A stretch of DNA of 7,011 nucleotides from Phycisphaeraceae bacterium (GCA_028281215.1 JANQKH010000648.1:1-7011), one strand, 5' to 3'. Shown: positions 1 through 6,338, counted from the stretch's first letter. Program-made: numbers and translations. The notes: generated by a model not told the origin, from the sequence alone.

Positions 1-74
1 CAAACCAATACTCCGCGACTCCATTGTCCCGACACTCCAACCCCTAACCTCAATCCCCGGAAAGGAATTGTTTC

Positions 75-587
75 ATGGCAAGTGTGACTCTCAAAGGCAA
101 CCCCTGTAATCTCAGCGGCGAACCGGTCGCCGTCGGCGCTGACGCGCCGGACGCCACCCTCGTTGGCAATGACCTCAGTGACGTGTCGCTTTCCAGCTAC
201 TCCGGCAAAGTGGTGATTCTCTCGGCTGTGCCCTCGCTGGACACCGGTGTCTGTGATGCCGAGACCCGTCGCTTCAATGAAGAAGCGGCGAACTTGGGCG
301 ACGACATTGTGATCGTCACCGTCAGCCGCGACCTGCCGTTCGCGCAATCGCGCTGGTGCGGCGCGGCCGGTGTGGACAAGGTCGTTACGCTCTCCGATTT
401 CCGGGACGGCGCATTCGCCAAGGCATACGGCATTGAAATCTCCGACGGCCCGCTCAAAGGCGTTTGCGCCCGGGCCGTGTTTGTGGTCGGCAAAGACGGC
501 AACGTCGTGCACACCCAGTTGGTGCCGGAGATTGTCGAAGAACCGGACTACGCCGCGATCCTCGACGCCGCCAAAGGCGCGCTTTGA
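75..587 (+). CDS. tpx: Thiol peroxidase, atypical 2-Cys peroxiredoxin (Tpx)
   Basis: This 170-residue protein matches the length of bacterial Tpx (about 168 residues). Tpx reduces hydrogen and alkyl hydroperoxides using electrons from thioredoxin. The peroxidatic site is PSLDTGVC at 53-60, which fits P-x-x-x-T-x-x-C with peroxidatic Cys60, followed by the family stretch RRFNEEA. The resolving Cys95 lies in FAQSRWCGAAG, and Arg133 in CARAVFVVG corresponds to the conserved active-site arginine. Extra cysteines occur at 11 and 131. There is no signal peptide; the E. coli enzyme is periplasmic-associated or cytosolic depending on the report, and here a soluble cytoplasmic enzyme is inferred. The start is supported by a GGAAAGGA ribosome site at 59-66, eight bases upstream. 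The 74 bases before the gene show no clear promoter. The gene appears monocistronic because a strong terminator follows at 614-645. Confidence 0.96.
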   Translation: MASVTLKGNPCNLSGEPVAVGADAPDATLVGNDLSDVSLSSYSGKVVILSAVPSLDTGVCDAETRRFNEEAANLGDDIVIVTVSRDLPFAQSRWCGAAGVDKVVTLSDFRDGAFAKAYGIEISDGPLKGVCARAVFVVGKDGNVVHTQLVPEIVEEPDYAAILDAAKGAL

Positions 588-613
588 CCGATCCCGGCTT
601 CGCAATCCATCAG

Positions 614-645
614 GAACGCTTCGCCCAACCGCGGAGCGTTCTTTT
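614..645 (+). terminator. Intrinsic terminator after tpx
   Basis: GAACGCT (614-620) pairs perfectly with AGCGTTC (635-641). The stem continues inward through a T-G wobble and three G-C pairs (621-624 with 631-634), giving about 11 pairs around the loop CCAACC. TTTT follows at 642-645. It begins 26 bases after the tpx stop and should separate tpx from the lipoprotein gene. Confidence 0.85.
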
Positions 646-684
646 CGTTCGCCCTTTGCCGCCAAATGACCGATGGTGATAAAG

Positions 685-1194
685 ATGTTCGTCAAATTGC
701 CCACCTACCTGCTGGCGATGGCCGTTTGCGTGCTGACCTGCGTCGGCCTTGTCGGCTGTGACGAAGACGATGGTGCGTCCTTCGATCGCTTCACCAAAGA
801 CTGGCATGACGCGGTCAACACCCGGCAGACCGACAAACTGTTCGATATGCTCGACGCCCGAAGCCGACGCCACGTCGAACTGCAACTCGAACAACTGCGC
901 GGCCTCGACCCCAAACACCATCAGTTCATCATCAATCAACTCGGCGGTGAACGTGTGGAGACGCTCCATCAGTTGACCGCCGCGAAGTACTTCAGCCTCT
1001 GGTGGCGACGCGTCACCGATGAAAAACAGCCCACGATGCGCATCGAAGCCAAAGGTGGCGAAGCGGCCTATATGGTGTTGGAACTCGATGACAAATCCCA
1101 GCGCATCGAACTGGTCAAAGAGGCCGGCCGCTGGCGCTGGGTGTTACCCAAACAATCGTTCTCGCTGCCGAAGGTGGGGCAACCGGCGTCCTAG
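685..1194 (+). CDS. Small lipoprotein, NTF2-like fold suspected
   Basis: From the ATG at 685 the product has 169 residues. The N terminus is a lipoprotein signal peptide: a short basic start, a hydrophobic run (YLLAMAVCVLTCVG) and the lipobox LVGC with Cys25, followed by Asp-Glu-Asp-Asp. The mature part begins with an amphipathic segment (FDRFTKDWHDAVNTRQTDKL) and ends in likely beta strands (MRIEAKGG, AAYMVLEL, RIELVKEAGRWRWVLP). That order resembles small NTF2-like or SnoaL-like secreted proteins, but I do not recognise a named family. An in-frame ATG at 673 would add four residues. I prefer 685 because GGTGAT (675-680) matches the 3' end of 16S rRNA and is well placed for it, while nothing suitable precedes 673. 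The gene is convergent with the sulfatase. No function is claimed beyond an envelope-anchored protein. Confidence 0.85.
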   Translation: MFVKLPTYLLAMAVCVLTCVGLVGCDEDDGASFDRFTKDWHDAVNTRQTDKLFDMLDARSRRHVELQLEQLRGLDPKHHQFIINQLGGERVETLHQLTAAKYFSLWWRRVTDEKQPTMRIEAKGGEAAYMVLELDDKSQRIELVKEAGRWRWVLPKQSFSLPKVGQPAS

Positions 1195-1206
1195 GTTGAT
1201 CCACCT

Positions 1207-1260
1207 GCGCCGGACATCGTCAGCGCTTTACTTCTCGTTTTTCTTTGTTTTGTTCTTCTG
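1207..1260 (+). terminator. Candidate terminator after the lipoprotein gene
   Basis: GCGC (1207-1210) can pair with GCGC (1223-1226). After a small internal loop, GAC (1213-1215) pairs with GTC (1219-1221) around ATC. A long T-rich run follows on the + strand (1227-1257, including TTTTT and TTTT). The stem is weak, but the U-rich tail is marked. The tail lies inside the 3' end of the opposing sulfatase gene, where it encodes Lys/Asn codons. Confidence 0.4.
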
Positions 1261-2760
1261 ATTCCTGTTCTTCGAGCGCCGGTTTTTCCTTCGCTCGGCG
1301 GACTCTGTTTCCACCTTCTTCATATACGCCTCCGAGACGCTTCGATCGTCGCGGTTGGCGAAGACTTCGTGCATGTGATCATCGGTGCGTTTCATCCAGT
1401 CGAGCAGGGCGGCGCGGTGGCGGTTGAGTTCTGCTTTGATGGCTGCGTCTTTACTTTGTGCGAGGTTGTGCAGGCAGTCGGGGTCGTTGTCGATGTCGTA
1501 GAACTCTTCGCGGACGCGATGGTCGAACAGGTGCAGTCGTGCGGCCAACTTTTTGTTGGTTTGCGCGAGTTTTTGCATCGTGCGATACGAGACGGTGCCG
1601 GTCGTTGCTGTTTTCATTTTGCGTTGGCCGTCGGACCAGGGGTTGAACAGGTAGAGGTATTTTTTCGATTGCACCGCCCGCATGGGGTGCCTGCCGCCGC
1701 CGGCGTTTTCGTTGTATTCTTTGAACACGAAGTCACGGTTTGGTTGCGTTTTGCCTTCGAGCAGGGGCAGAAACGACTCACCCTGTAAACCGTTGGGATG
1801 TTTGATGCCCGTGATGTCGAGCAGGGTCGGCAGGGCGTCGATGCCGGAGATCATGTGCGACTTGTCGATGCTGTTTGCTTTGACTTTGCCGGGCCAGCGC
1901 ACCATCCAGGGGGTGTGCGTGCTGTGGTGGTACAACTGTGTTTTGGCGAACGGTAGGGGCATGCCGTGATCGGAAAGGAACATGACGACGGTGTTGTCGG
2001 CGTGGCCGGACTCTTCCAGCGCTTTGAGCGTCGCACCAACGCAATCATCGGCGCGGCGGACCGAGGTGTAATACAACGCCAACTCCTGCCGTACCGCCGG
2101 GTGATCAAACAAAAAACCGGGGATCGGCATCTGCTTCGCGTTGAACACCAGCGTCGGCTGATGTTTGTCTTTCGGGCCGGCGTAGAACGGCTTATGGGGA
2201 TCGGAGATGTTCACCATGATGCAGAACGGTTTGCCCGCTTTCTTCGCGTTGGCGATGCCGCGCTTCGTTGACTGGTAGTACGAATCAATATCCTTGAGGT
2301 GTTGTTGCTTGCCATCGAGTTTGGTCAGGTCGTCGTCCCAGCCGGGGTAGGGATAGTAAGGTGTGGAGTGCGACGCCTTGCCGCGAATGGCGACGTAGTA
2401 CCCACCTTGTTTCATAAGGTCGGCGAGCACGGGGTACTTTTTGTCCTTGATCGAGTAGAACCCTTCCACCCCGTTCGTGTGCGGGTAAAGCCCGGACCAC
2501 AGAACATTGCGGCATGGTTTGCAATTGCCGACCTGCACGTGGGCATATTGAAACCGCAAACCCTGCTCGGCGAGGCGATCCATGTGCGGGGTGGTGTCCT
2601 TGAGTTTGCAGCCGAACACGCCGACCGAATCGCAACTCATGTCGTCGACAGTGATGAACAGAATGTTCGGCCGATCGGCGCTCGCTTCGCACGGCAAACC
2701 AGCGCCCAACACGAACCATGAAAAACAGAATAAAACAGCCAAAACAAATCGATGATGCAT
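1228..2760 (-). CDS. Secreted type I sulfatase (formylglycine-dependent)
   Basis: The 510-residue product hydrolyses sulfate esters or sulfamates; in planctomycetes such enzymes usually act on sulfated polysaccharides, but the substrate here is unknown. A signal peptide (about residues 1-28, FVLAVLFCFSWFVLGAG core) precedes the fold. RPNILFITVDD supplies metal-binding Asp39 and Asp40. The activation motif is CKPCR, with Cys80 as the residue oxidised to formylglycine and Arg84; the usual Ser of CxPSR is Cys83 here. Other active-site candidates are Lys128 and His131 (RGKASH), His189 (SDPHKPF), Asp264-His265 (LSDHG) and Lys273 with the following His cluster (AKTQLYHHSTH). The C-terminal subdomain is present, so the gene is intact. 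It ends in a basic Lys/Asn/Arg-rich tail of about 20 residues. The start at 2760 is chosen over an in-frame ATG at 2775 because a GGAAGGA site lies between them. The gene is divergent from the glycosyltransferase; no anaerobic maturase or FGE gene is visible nearby. Confidence 0.93.
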   Translation of the reverse strand: MHHRFVLAVLFCFSWFVLGAGLPCEASADRPNILFITVDDMSCDSVGVFGCKLKDTTPHMDRLAEQGLRFQYAHVQVGNCKPCRNVLWSGLYPHTNGVEGFYSIKDKKYPVLADLMKQGGYYVAIRGKASHSTPYYPYPGWDDDLTKLDGKQQHLKDIDSYYQSTKRGIANAKKAGKPFCIMVNISDPHKPFYAGPKDKHQPTLVFNAKQMPIPGFLFDHPAVRQELALYYTSVRRADDCVGATLKALEESGHADNTVVMFLSDHGMPLPFAKTQLYHHSTHTPWMVRWPGKVKANSIDKSHMISGIDALPTLLDITGIKHPNGLQGESFLPLLEGKTQPNRDFVFKEYNENAGGGRHPMRAVQSKKYLYLFNPWSDGQRKMKTATTGTVSYRTMQKLAQTNKKLAARLHLFDHRVREEFYDIDNDPDCLHNLAQSKDAAIKAELNRHRAALLDWMKRTDDHMHEVFANRDDRSVSEAYMKKVETESAERRKNRRSKNRNQKNKTKKNEK

Positions 2761-2766
2761 CGCAAA

Positions 2767-2773
2767 TCCTTCC
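2767..2773 (-). promoter_or_regulatory. Ribosome binding site deciding the sulfatase start
   Basis: On the minus strand GGAAGGA lies six bases before the ATG at 2760. It falls inside the five extra codons that an ATG at 2775 would add, and nothing resembling a ribosome site precedes 2775. The product from 2760 begins MHHRF, directly ahead of the hydrophobic signal core. Confidence 0.7.
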
Positions 2774-2820
2774 ATCGAGGGGAATCAGTAGCATACCGGC
2801 TCGCCCAACCACGAGGAACC

Positions 2821-4050
2821 ATGCCGCGCATCCTTCACATTCTCTCGCAACGCCCGGGGCGGACCGGCAGCGGCGTCACGCTCGAAGCGATGGTGCGCGG
2901 CGGCGCCGCCAACGGTTGGCAACAACATGTGATCGTGGGCACAGACCTGACCGATCCCACTCCGCCCGTCGGTGACCTGCCCGCATCGAACATTCATCCG
3001 CTCGTGTTCGGCCGTGAACCGATCAGCTTTCCGCTCCCGGGGATGAGTGACGTCATGCCCTATACCAGCACGGTGTTTTCCTCGATGTCGGTGGACCAGT
3101 TGGATGCCTATCGCCGTGCTTGGCGTGAGCATGTACGCCGTGTGGTCGACACGGTCAAACCTGATTTGATTCACAGCCACCACATCTGGCTGCTCAGTTC
3201 GATGCTCAAGGACATCGTGCCGGATGTACCGACGGTGACCAGTTGTCACGCGACCGGTTTGCGGCAGATGGCTTTGTGTCCGCATTTGTCGGATGAGGTG
3301 CGTTCAGGTTGTGCACGGATCGACCGGTTCGTCACGTTGCATCGCGGACATGCCGACGATTTGTCGGAGCAACTTGACGTCGCAACCGGTCGCATCGATG
3401 TGGTCGGCGGTGGGTTCAACGAAGAATTATTTCATGCACGCGGCCGGTGTGCGGACGGCAAGCATTCCCCTTCGTTGTTGTATGCCGGCAAGTACAGCCA
3501 CGCGAAAGGGTTGCCTTGGTTGCTCGATGCCGTGCAGCGTCTCGCCGAGCAACATGCTGGTTTAACGTTACATGTGGCCGGCAGTGGTGTAGGCGATGAA
3601 GCTGGCGCGTTGAAAGTACGCATGCAGGCACTGGCGCCGACTGTGCTGTTGCACGGACAAGTGGATCAGCCGACCCTGGCGGATCTGATGCGACAGACGG
3701 ACGTGTTTGTGCTGCCTTCGTTTTACGAAGGGTTGCCGTTGGTGCTGGTGGAGGCGGCGGCGTGTGGGTGTCGGCTGGTGTCCACCACGTTACCGGGTGT
3801 GACCGAACAATTGGCAGCGCCGCTTGCCGACGTGATGGACTTGGTTGAATTGCCGCGTTTGCGCACGGTCGATCAACCGGAGCCGGCAGATTTGCCGGCG
3901 TTCGTGGATCGCTTGTGTGAGGTGATCGGGCGAATGCTTGAACAGTCACCGGTCGGCGATGTGTCGTCACGTGTGCGGCCGTTCACATGGTGTGCGGTTT
4001 ACGAACGCATTGAATCGGTCTGGCGTGCGTTGCTTGTCGGCGGTCATTGA
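2821..4050 (+). CDS. Glycosyltransferase family 4-like, GT-B fold
   Basis: This 409-residue protein has the two Rossmann domains of GT-B retaining glycosyltransferases, which move a sugar from a nucleotide-sugar donor to a glycan or lipid acceptor. The N-terminal domain begins PRILHILSQRPGRTGSG, the usual first strand and glycine-rich loop, and contains HSHHIW (118-123). The C-terminal donor domain begins around SLLYAGKYSHAKG (residues 218-230), continues through HVAGSG and VLLHGQV, and has the E-x7-E signature in YEGLPLVLVEA (Glu303 and Glu311). It is cytoplasmic, with no signal peptide or membrane segment. An upstream in-frame ATG at 2752 would add 23 residues unlike the family and overlap the sulfatase start. 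I chose 2821, preceded by GAGGA at 2813-2817. No other polysaccharide genes are visible, so donor and acceptor are unknown. A role in cell-surface or exopolysaccharide glycan synthesis is an inference. Confidence 0.9.
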   Translation: MPRILHILSQRPGRTGSGVTLEAMVRGGAANGWQQHVIVGTDLTDPTPPVGDLPASNIHPLVFGREPISFPLPGMSDVMPYTSTVFSSMSVDQLDAYRRAWREHVRRVVDTVKPDLIHSHHIWLLSSMLKDIVPDVPTVTSCHATGLRQMALCPHLSDEVRSGCARIDRFVTLHRGHADDLSEQLDVATGRIDVVGGGFNEELFHARGRCADGKHSPSLLYAGKYSHAKGLPWLLDAVQRLAEQHAGLTLHVAGSGVGDEAGALKVRMQALAPTVLLHGQVDQPTLADLMRQTDVFVLPSFYEGLPLVLVEAAACGCRLVSTTLPGVTEQLAAPLADVMDLVELPRLRTVDQPEPADLPAFVDRLCEVIGRMLEQSPVGDVSSRVRPFTWCAVYERIESVWRALLVGGH

Positions 4051-4054
4051 CCGC
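4040..4054. other. Hairpin on the convergent gene junction
   Basis: GCGGTC (4040-4045) and GACCGC (4049-4054) form a perfect six-pair stem with loop ATT. It includes the glycosyltransferase stop codon (4048-4050) and fills the entire 4-bp gap before the opposing stop codon (4055-4057). Being symmetric, it forms in transcripts from both strands. Neither side has a T-run, so it is not a classical intrinsic terminator. Confidence 0.55.
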
Positions 4055-4795
4055 TCACCAGAGGCTTGGATATTTGCCGAATCCGAACTCACCGGTCTCG
4101 TATTCTTCCATCTCGGCAATGGGTTTCCAGATCACGGAAGTGTCGAGTCGGCCGACGTTGCCGCCTTCGGAGCCGTTGGCCTGTGGAGTTGCGCCGGCGG
4201 TGTCGATGTTGTAATAATTCGGGCCGGCGCCCATGTTCAACGCGCCCGCGCTGGTATGCGGCACGAAGGACCAGCCGCCGGGTGTGTAGTTGTTCAGGTC
4301 GACCCAGACCGGCAACGCCGGATCGTCGGTCACATGGATGGGTGATTGAAAATTATTCAGTTCATTCATGCGCGGGTGGTTGCCCAGGTAGTTATAGCCG
4401 ATCACCCAGCCGTACTGGTTGTTGTATCCGAACCCTTCCTTGAAGTTGGGGCACTCGAAAAAACCGTAGGGCCCATCGTTTCGCCAGGTCGTGCCGGCCT
4501 GGCCGCCCAGGTGGGTGGCGATCTGGTCGTGCAGTTGGTTGGAAATCCAGATGCAGTGTTCGCCCGCGATGCCGCCGACGTTGTTGCGCTTGCCGGAAGG
4601 GAGTTTGCTGGTGTTGCCGTCGGCGATGGTGGTCAGTGCGACGATCACCTGACGCATGTTGCTCGCACAGCGCGTCCGCATGGTTTGTTCTTTGGCGCGG
4701 TACAGATTGGGCAACAGGAGACTGATCAGCAGGGTGATGAGTGAGATCACCACCAGCATTTCGAGCAGCGAGAATGCGCGCGAACGGACTTGCAT
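4055..4795 (-). CDS. Prepilin-like type II secretion system protein (pseudopilin)
   Basis: The 246-residue protein starts with a type III (prepilin) signal: a short basic leader MQVRSRA, then FSLLEMLVVISLITLLISLLLPNL. Prepilin peptidase would cut between Ala7 and Phe8, leaving Glu12 as the conserved Glu5 of the mature protein, followed by the membrane helix. The next segment (LYRAKEQTMRTRCASNMRQV) matches the A-R-E-x-A-x-x-x-x-C-x-S-N-x-R-Q pattern common in planctomycete pseudopilins. The globular part ends in GGNVGRLDTSVIWKPIAEMEEY (211-232), the typical C-terminal block of this expanded family. Cysteines lie at 43, 81 and 115. The protein should be inserted in the inner membrane and exposed outward; its exact partner machine is unknown. 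Ala rather than Gly at -1 is less common but accepted by many peptidases. The start lacks a Shine-Dalgarno site. The YdjY-domain gene ends 39 bases upstream on the same strand. Confidence 0.92.
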   Translation of the reverse strand: MQVRSRAFSLLEMLVVISLITLLISLLLPNLYRAKEQTMRTRCASNMRQVIVALTTIADGNTSKLPSGKRNNVGGIAGEHCIWISNQLHDQIATHLGGQAGTTWRNDGPYGFFECPNFKEGFGYNNQYGWVIGYNYLGNHPRMNELNNFQSPIHVTDDPALPVWVDLNNYTPGGWSFVPHTSAGALNMGAGPNYYNIDTAGATPQANGSEGGNVGRLDTSVIWKPIAEMEEYETGEFGFGKYPSLW

Positions 4796-4805
4796 AGCAA
4801 AGTAA

Positions 4806-4811
4806 ATGATA
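4806..4811 (-). promoter_or_regulatory. Possible -10 box for a nearly leaderless prepilin-like gene
   Basis: On the minus strand TATCAT ends ten bases before the ATG at 4795. A transcript starting about seven bases downstream would have a leader of only a few bases, which agrees with the lack of a ribosome site. No convincing -35 element is visible, so the call rests on the -10 match and its position. Confidence 0.3.
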
Positions 4812-4834
4812 TCAGATTGTCGGGTGATTCACGT

Positions 4835-5605
4835 TCAGCCGGATGACTTGTCGCTCTTGTTGTTGCCCTCGTCCTTTTTGGGTTGCTTCGCCGGCTGAAT
4901 CCGCAGGATGAGTTTGGTGCCGACCGGTGGGATGACTTTGGTGTTGGCGCGCCAGGTGTCGCCGCCGACGCCGCCCTGGCCGCCTTCGAGTTTGGTCTGA
5001 CGCGCGAACACTTCGTCACCGAAGTTGACGAGGGTGAACAGATTGCCCTCGATGTCGGCGGCGTATATTTTCTTGCCGCGGTCATTGAGCATGCGCGAGC
5101 CGGTGAACATCCAATGGCTGTCGGGCAGTTTTTTCTTGGTCTGCGCTTCGATGATCCATTCGCTGGGCGCGACTTGGATCGTCTTGCCCTGCTTGTCTTT
5201 GTAGAGAATAGAAATGCGGACCAACTCGCCTTTGGCCGGGTAATACTTCCACTTGTCCTTGATGCGTTCAGCCCGCCAGGGATTGCCGGGTTTGTAGCCG
5301 GCAAGCAGCATCGCGCCGTGAATGTGGCTGGGCTTGGCTTTGACGGTGATCAGTGATTCATGCACGCGCGAGCGCGGCATGCAGGCGAGCAGTTCGATCC
5401 AGTCCGCGTCGCGCAGCACCACCGCGCCTTCGAGGTCGACGTAACGCTTCTTGCGATCGATTTTGATGTGCGGCAGATCAGGCAACGGCTGCTCGGCGTC
5501 CGGCGGCGCCGGCTTAGCCGGCTGATCCTCGGCTGAGTGGACACCCGTCGACGTAAACAGCAGCGCTAACACGCAGGTCAGGGTCAGGCAGCCGATTTGC
5601 TTCAT
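4835..5605 (-). CDS. Secreted YdjY-domain protein of unknown function
   Basis: From 5605 the product has 256 residues with a signal peptide (MKQIGCLTLTCVLALLFTSTGVHSA, cleavage around 24-25) and a Pro-rich linker (27-45). The body fits the planctomycete YdjY-domain family: IKIDRKKRYVDLEGAVVL (47-64), then HESLITVKAKPSHIHGAMLLAGYKPG (82-107) with the conserved H-E-S and H-x-A/G-x-L-L elements, a strand pair RISILYKDKQGK, APSEWI, WMFTGSRML (165-173), YAADIEGNLFTLVNF (181-195), and IPPVGTKLILRI near the end. It finishes in a charged Lys/Asp/Ser/Asn tail. The family is widespread in planctomycetes but its function is not established. A GGAAAGG site (5614-5620) eight bases upstream fixes the start; an in-frame ATG at 5725 would add 40 Arg-rich residues ahead of the signal peptide. 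It could be cotranscribed with the prepilin-like gene downstream. No catalytic site is evident. Confidence 0.85.
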   Translation of the reverse strand: MKQIGCLTLTCVLALLFTSTGVHSAEDQPAKPAPPDAEQPLPDLPHIKIDRKKRYVDLEGAVVLRDADWIELLACMPRSRVHESLITVKAKPSHIHGAMLLAGYKPGNPWRAERIKDKWKYYPAKGELVRISILYKDKQGKTIQVAPSEWIIEAQTKKKLPDSHWMFTGSRMLNDRGKKIYAADIEGNLFTLVNFGDEVFARQTKLEGGQGGVGGDTWRANTKVIPPVGTKLILRIQPAKQPKKDEGNNKSDKSSG

Positions 5606-5613
5606 GATGGGTT

Positions 5614-5620
5614 CCTTTCC
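5614..5620 (-). promoter_or_regulatory. Ribosome binding site deciding the YdjY-domain start
   Basis: GGAAAGG on the minus strand lies eight bases before the ATG at 5605. It resembles the site before tpx (59-65). It places the start directly at the signal peptide and argues against the longer reading frame from 5725. Confidence 0.7.
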
Positions 5621-5654
5621 GTTCGCTACATGATAGCGGCGGCGGCGAGCGAAC
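5621..5654. repeat. Inverted repeat around a -10-like box upstream of the YdjY-domain gene
   Basis: GTTCGCT (5621-5627) and AGCGAAC (5648-5654) are perfect inverted arms separated by 20 bases. The spacer holds a GCG/GGC trinucleotide run and, on the minus strand, TATCAT (5630-5635), a plausible -10 box for the YdjY-domain gene. The arrangement could be an operator or simply a structured leader; no regulator gene is nearby. Confidence 0.4.
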
Positions 5655-5767
5655 CGCATGATCGGCATGTCACAAGGACACCTGCCGAATCGTTCTGTTC
5701 CGCTGGTTGCCAAAACGGACGGCAATCCTCACAATGCGGCTTTCTGCTGTAACCCGCCGAGCCCGCC

Positions 5768-6025
5768 ATGACCGTTTACGAAACATTGAGTCATATGACC
5801 ATCCGCCTCTGGTGCGAGGCCAACGGCTATTGGCCTGCCTGTTCGCCCGGTCAGCCGGACCGCATCCGCATCGGCGGCAACCCCTTTTCGCCCGAACCGG
5901 AGGAACTGGAACTCCTCGATTGGGACGACTGGTTCGCCGCATTTGAAGATCGCAACCTGAAGTTTGTCTACAATCCAAGCGATAGCTGGTTCGACTTGCA
6001 GTCGCGCAATGTGCGACCGGACTGA
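5768..6025 (+). CDS. Small Trp-rich acidic protein, unknown
   Basis: The 85-residue product is not one I recognise. It has five tryptophans (15, 22, 52, 55, 74), two cysteines (16 and 25) and an acidic centre (PEPEELELLDWDDW, 42-55). The C-terminal half, with NLKFVYNPSDSWFDLQSR at 63-80, alternates aromatic and polar residues as in beta strands. No signal peptide or membrane segment is present. Codon choice has GC-rich third positions like neighbouring genes, and the product reads more like a folded protein than the opposite-strand frames do, which is why I treat it as real. There is no ribosome site before 5768; ATG at 5798 is an alternative start that would remove nine residues. It is divergent from the YdjY-domain gene and ends 110 bases before the tRNA. 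Function is not inferred. Confidence 0.62.
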   Translation: MTVYETLSHMTIRLWCEANGYWPACSPGQPDRIRIGGNPFSPEPEELELLDWDDWFAAFEDRNLKFVYNPSDSWFDLQSRNVRPD

Positions 6026-6116
6026 TCTGCCGGGGCGAAAACAATCATGGGAAGCGAAATGGCGCATTCTGACGTTTAACGGGCGATCACCGATCCGATA
6101 CTGCGAATTCGACACG

Positions 6117-6122
6117 TATAAT
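6117..6122 (+). promoter_or_regulatory. Promoter -10 box for tRNA-Arg
   Basis: A perfect TATAAT lies 13 bases before the first base of the mature tRNA. Transcription would then start around 6129-6130, leaving a 5' leader of about six bases for RNase P. The region at the expected -35 distance (about 6094-6099) does not resemble TTGACA. Confidence 0.6.
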
Positions 6123-6135
6123 GATTGCGCTTAGC

Positions 6136-6209
6136 GTCCGCGTAGCTCAATTGGATAGAGCATCGGTTTCCGGAACCGAAGGTTGCAGGTTCGAGCCCTG
6201 CCGCGGATA
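6136..6209 (+). tRNA. tRNA-Arg (anticodon CCG)
   Basis: A 74-base cloverleaf can be folded by hand. The acceptor stem is GTCCGCG (6136-6142) with CGCGGAT (6202-6208), and the D stem is GCTC/GAGC (6145-6148, 6158-6161). The anticodon stem is TCGGT/ACCGA around TTCCGGA. The variable loop is AGGTT. The T stem is GCAGG/CCTGC around TTCGAGC. The anticodon CCG (6170-6172) reads the arginine codon CGG. Positions 8-9 are TA and the discriminator is A (6209). The 3' CCA is not encoded, so the CCA-adding enzyme must supply it. The first acceptor pair is a G-U wobble, a small departure from the usual G-C. Confidence 0.96.
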
Positions 6210-6338
6210 TTCGTCGATCCCGTGATCCGCATCGCCGTGTTCATGTCGTTCTTAGGTGGCGCCGGTCGACGCCCGATTTTCTCACCATCGGATCTGTTGC
6301 GTAGCTGCTATTCTGTAGGACTGGTTTGTTTCCCGAAT

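Noticed and set aside
610..969. A 119-residue open frame on the minus strand opposite the lipoprotein gene
   Set aside because: It covers the signal peptide and first half of a convincing + strand lipoprotein and also the tpx terminator. Its composition is typical of an antisense shadow.
1369..1788. A 139-residue + strand open frame inside the sulfatase gene
   Set aside because: The Val/Phe/Cys-rich sequence is the usual antisense reading of a GC-rich gene. The sulfatase motifs on the other strand are decisive.
2750..2762. CGATG-ATG-CATCG inverted repeat over the sulfatase start codon
   Set aside because: Short five-base arms within coding sequence are expected by chance, and nothing else supports a regulatory role.
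2761..2820. Promoters in the divergent spacer between the sulfatase and the glycosyltransferase
   Set aside because: A TATGCT hexamer on the minus strand has no acceptable -35 partner and no good -10 is visible for the + strand gene, so no promoter could be placed.
4747..5304. A 185-residue minus-strand open frame overlapping the YdjY-domain and prepilin-like genes
   Set aside because: It is Arg/Ser/Pro/Thr-rich with no domain signs and overlaps two well-supported genes in another frame.
5729..6115. A 128-residue minus-strand open frame opposite the small Trp-rich gene
   Set aside because: Its residues follow from the complement of the + strand codons, and it lacks a ribosome site. The + strand frame has the more protein-like pattern.
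6258..6280. GGCG/CGCC hairpin followed by TTTT downstream of the tRNA
   Set aside because: The stem has only four solid pairs with an eight-base loop and two bases separate it from the T-run, so it is too weak to call a terminator.
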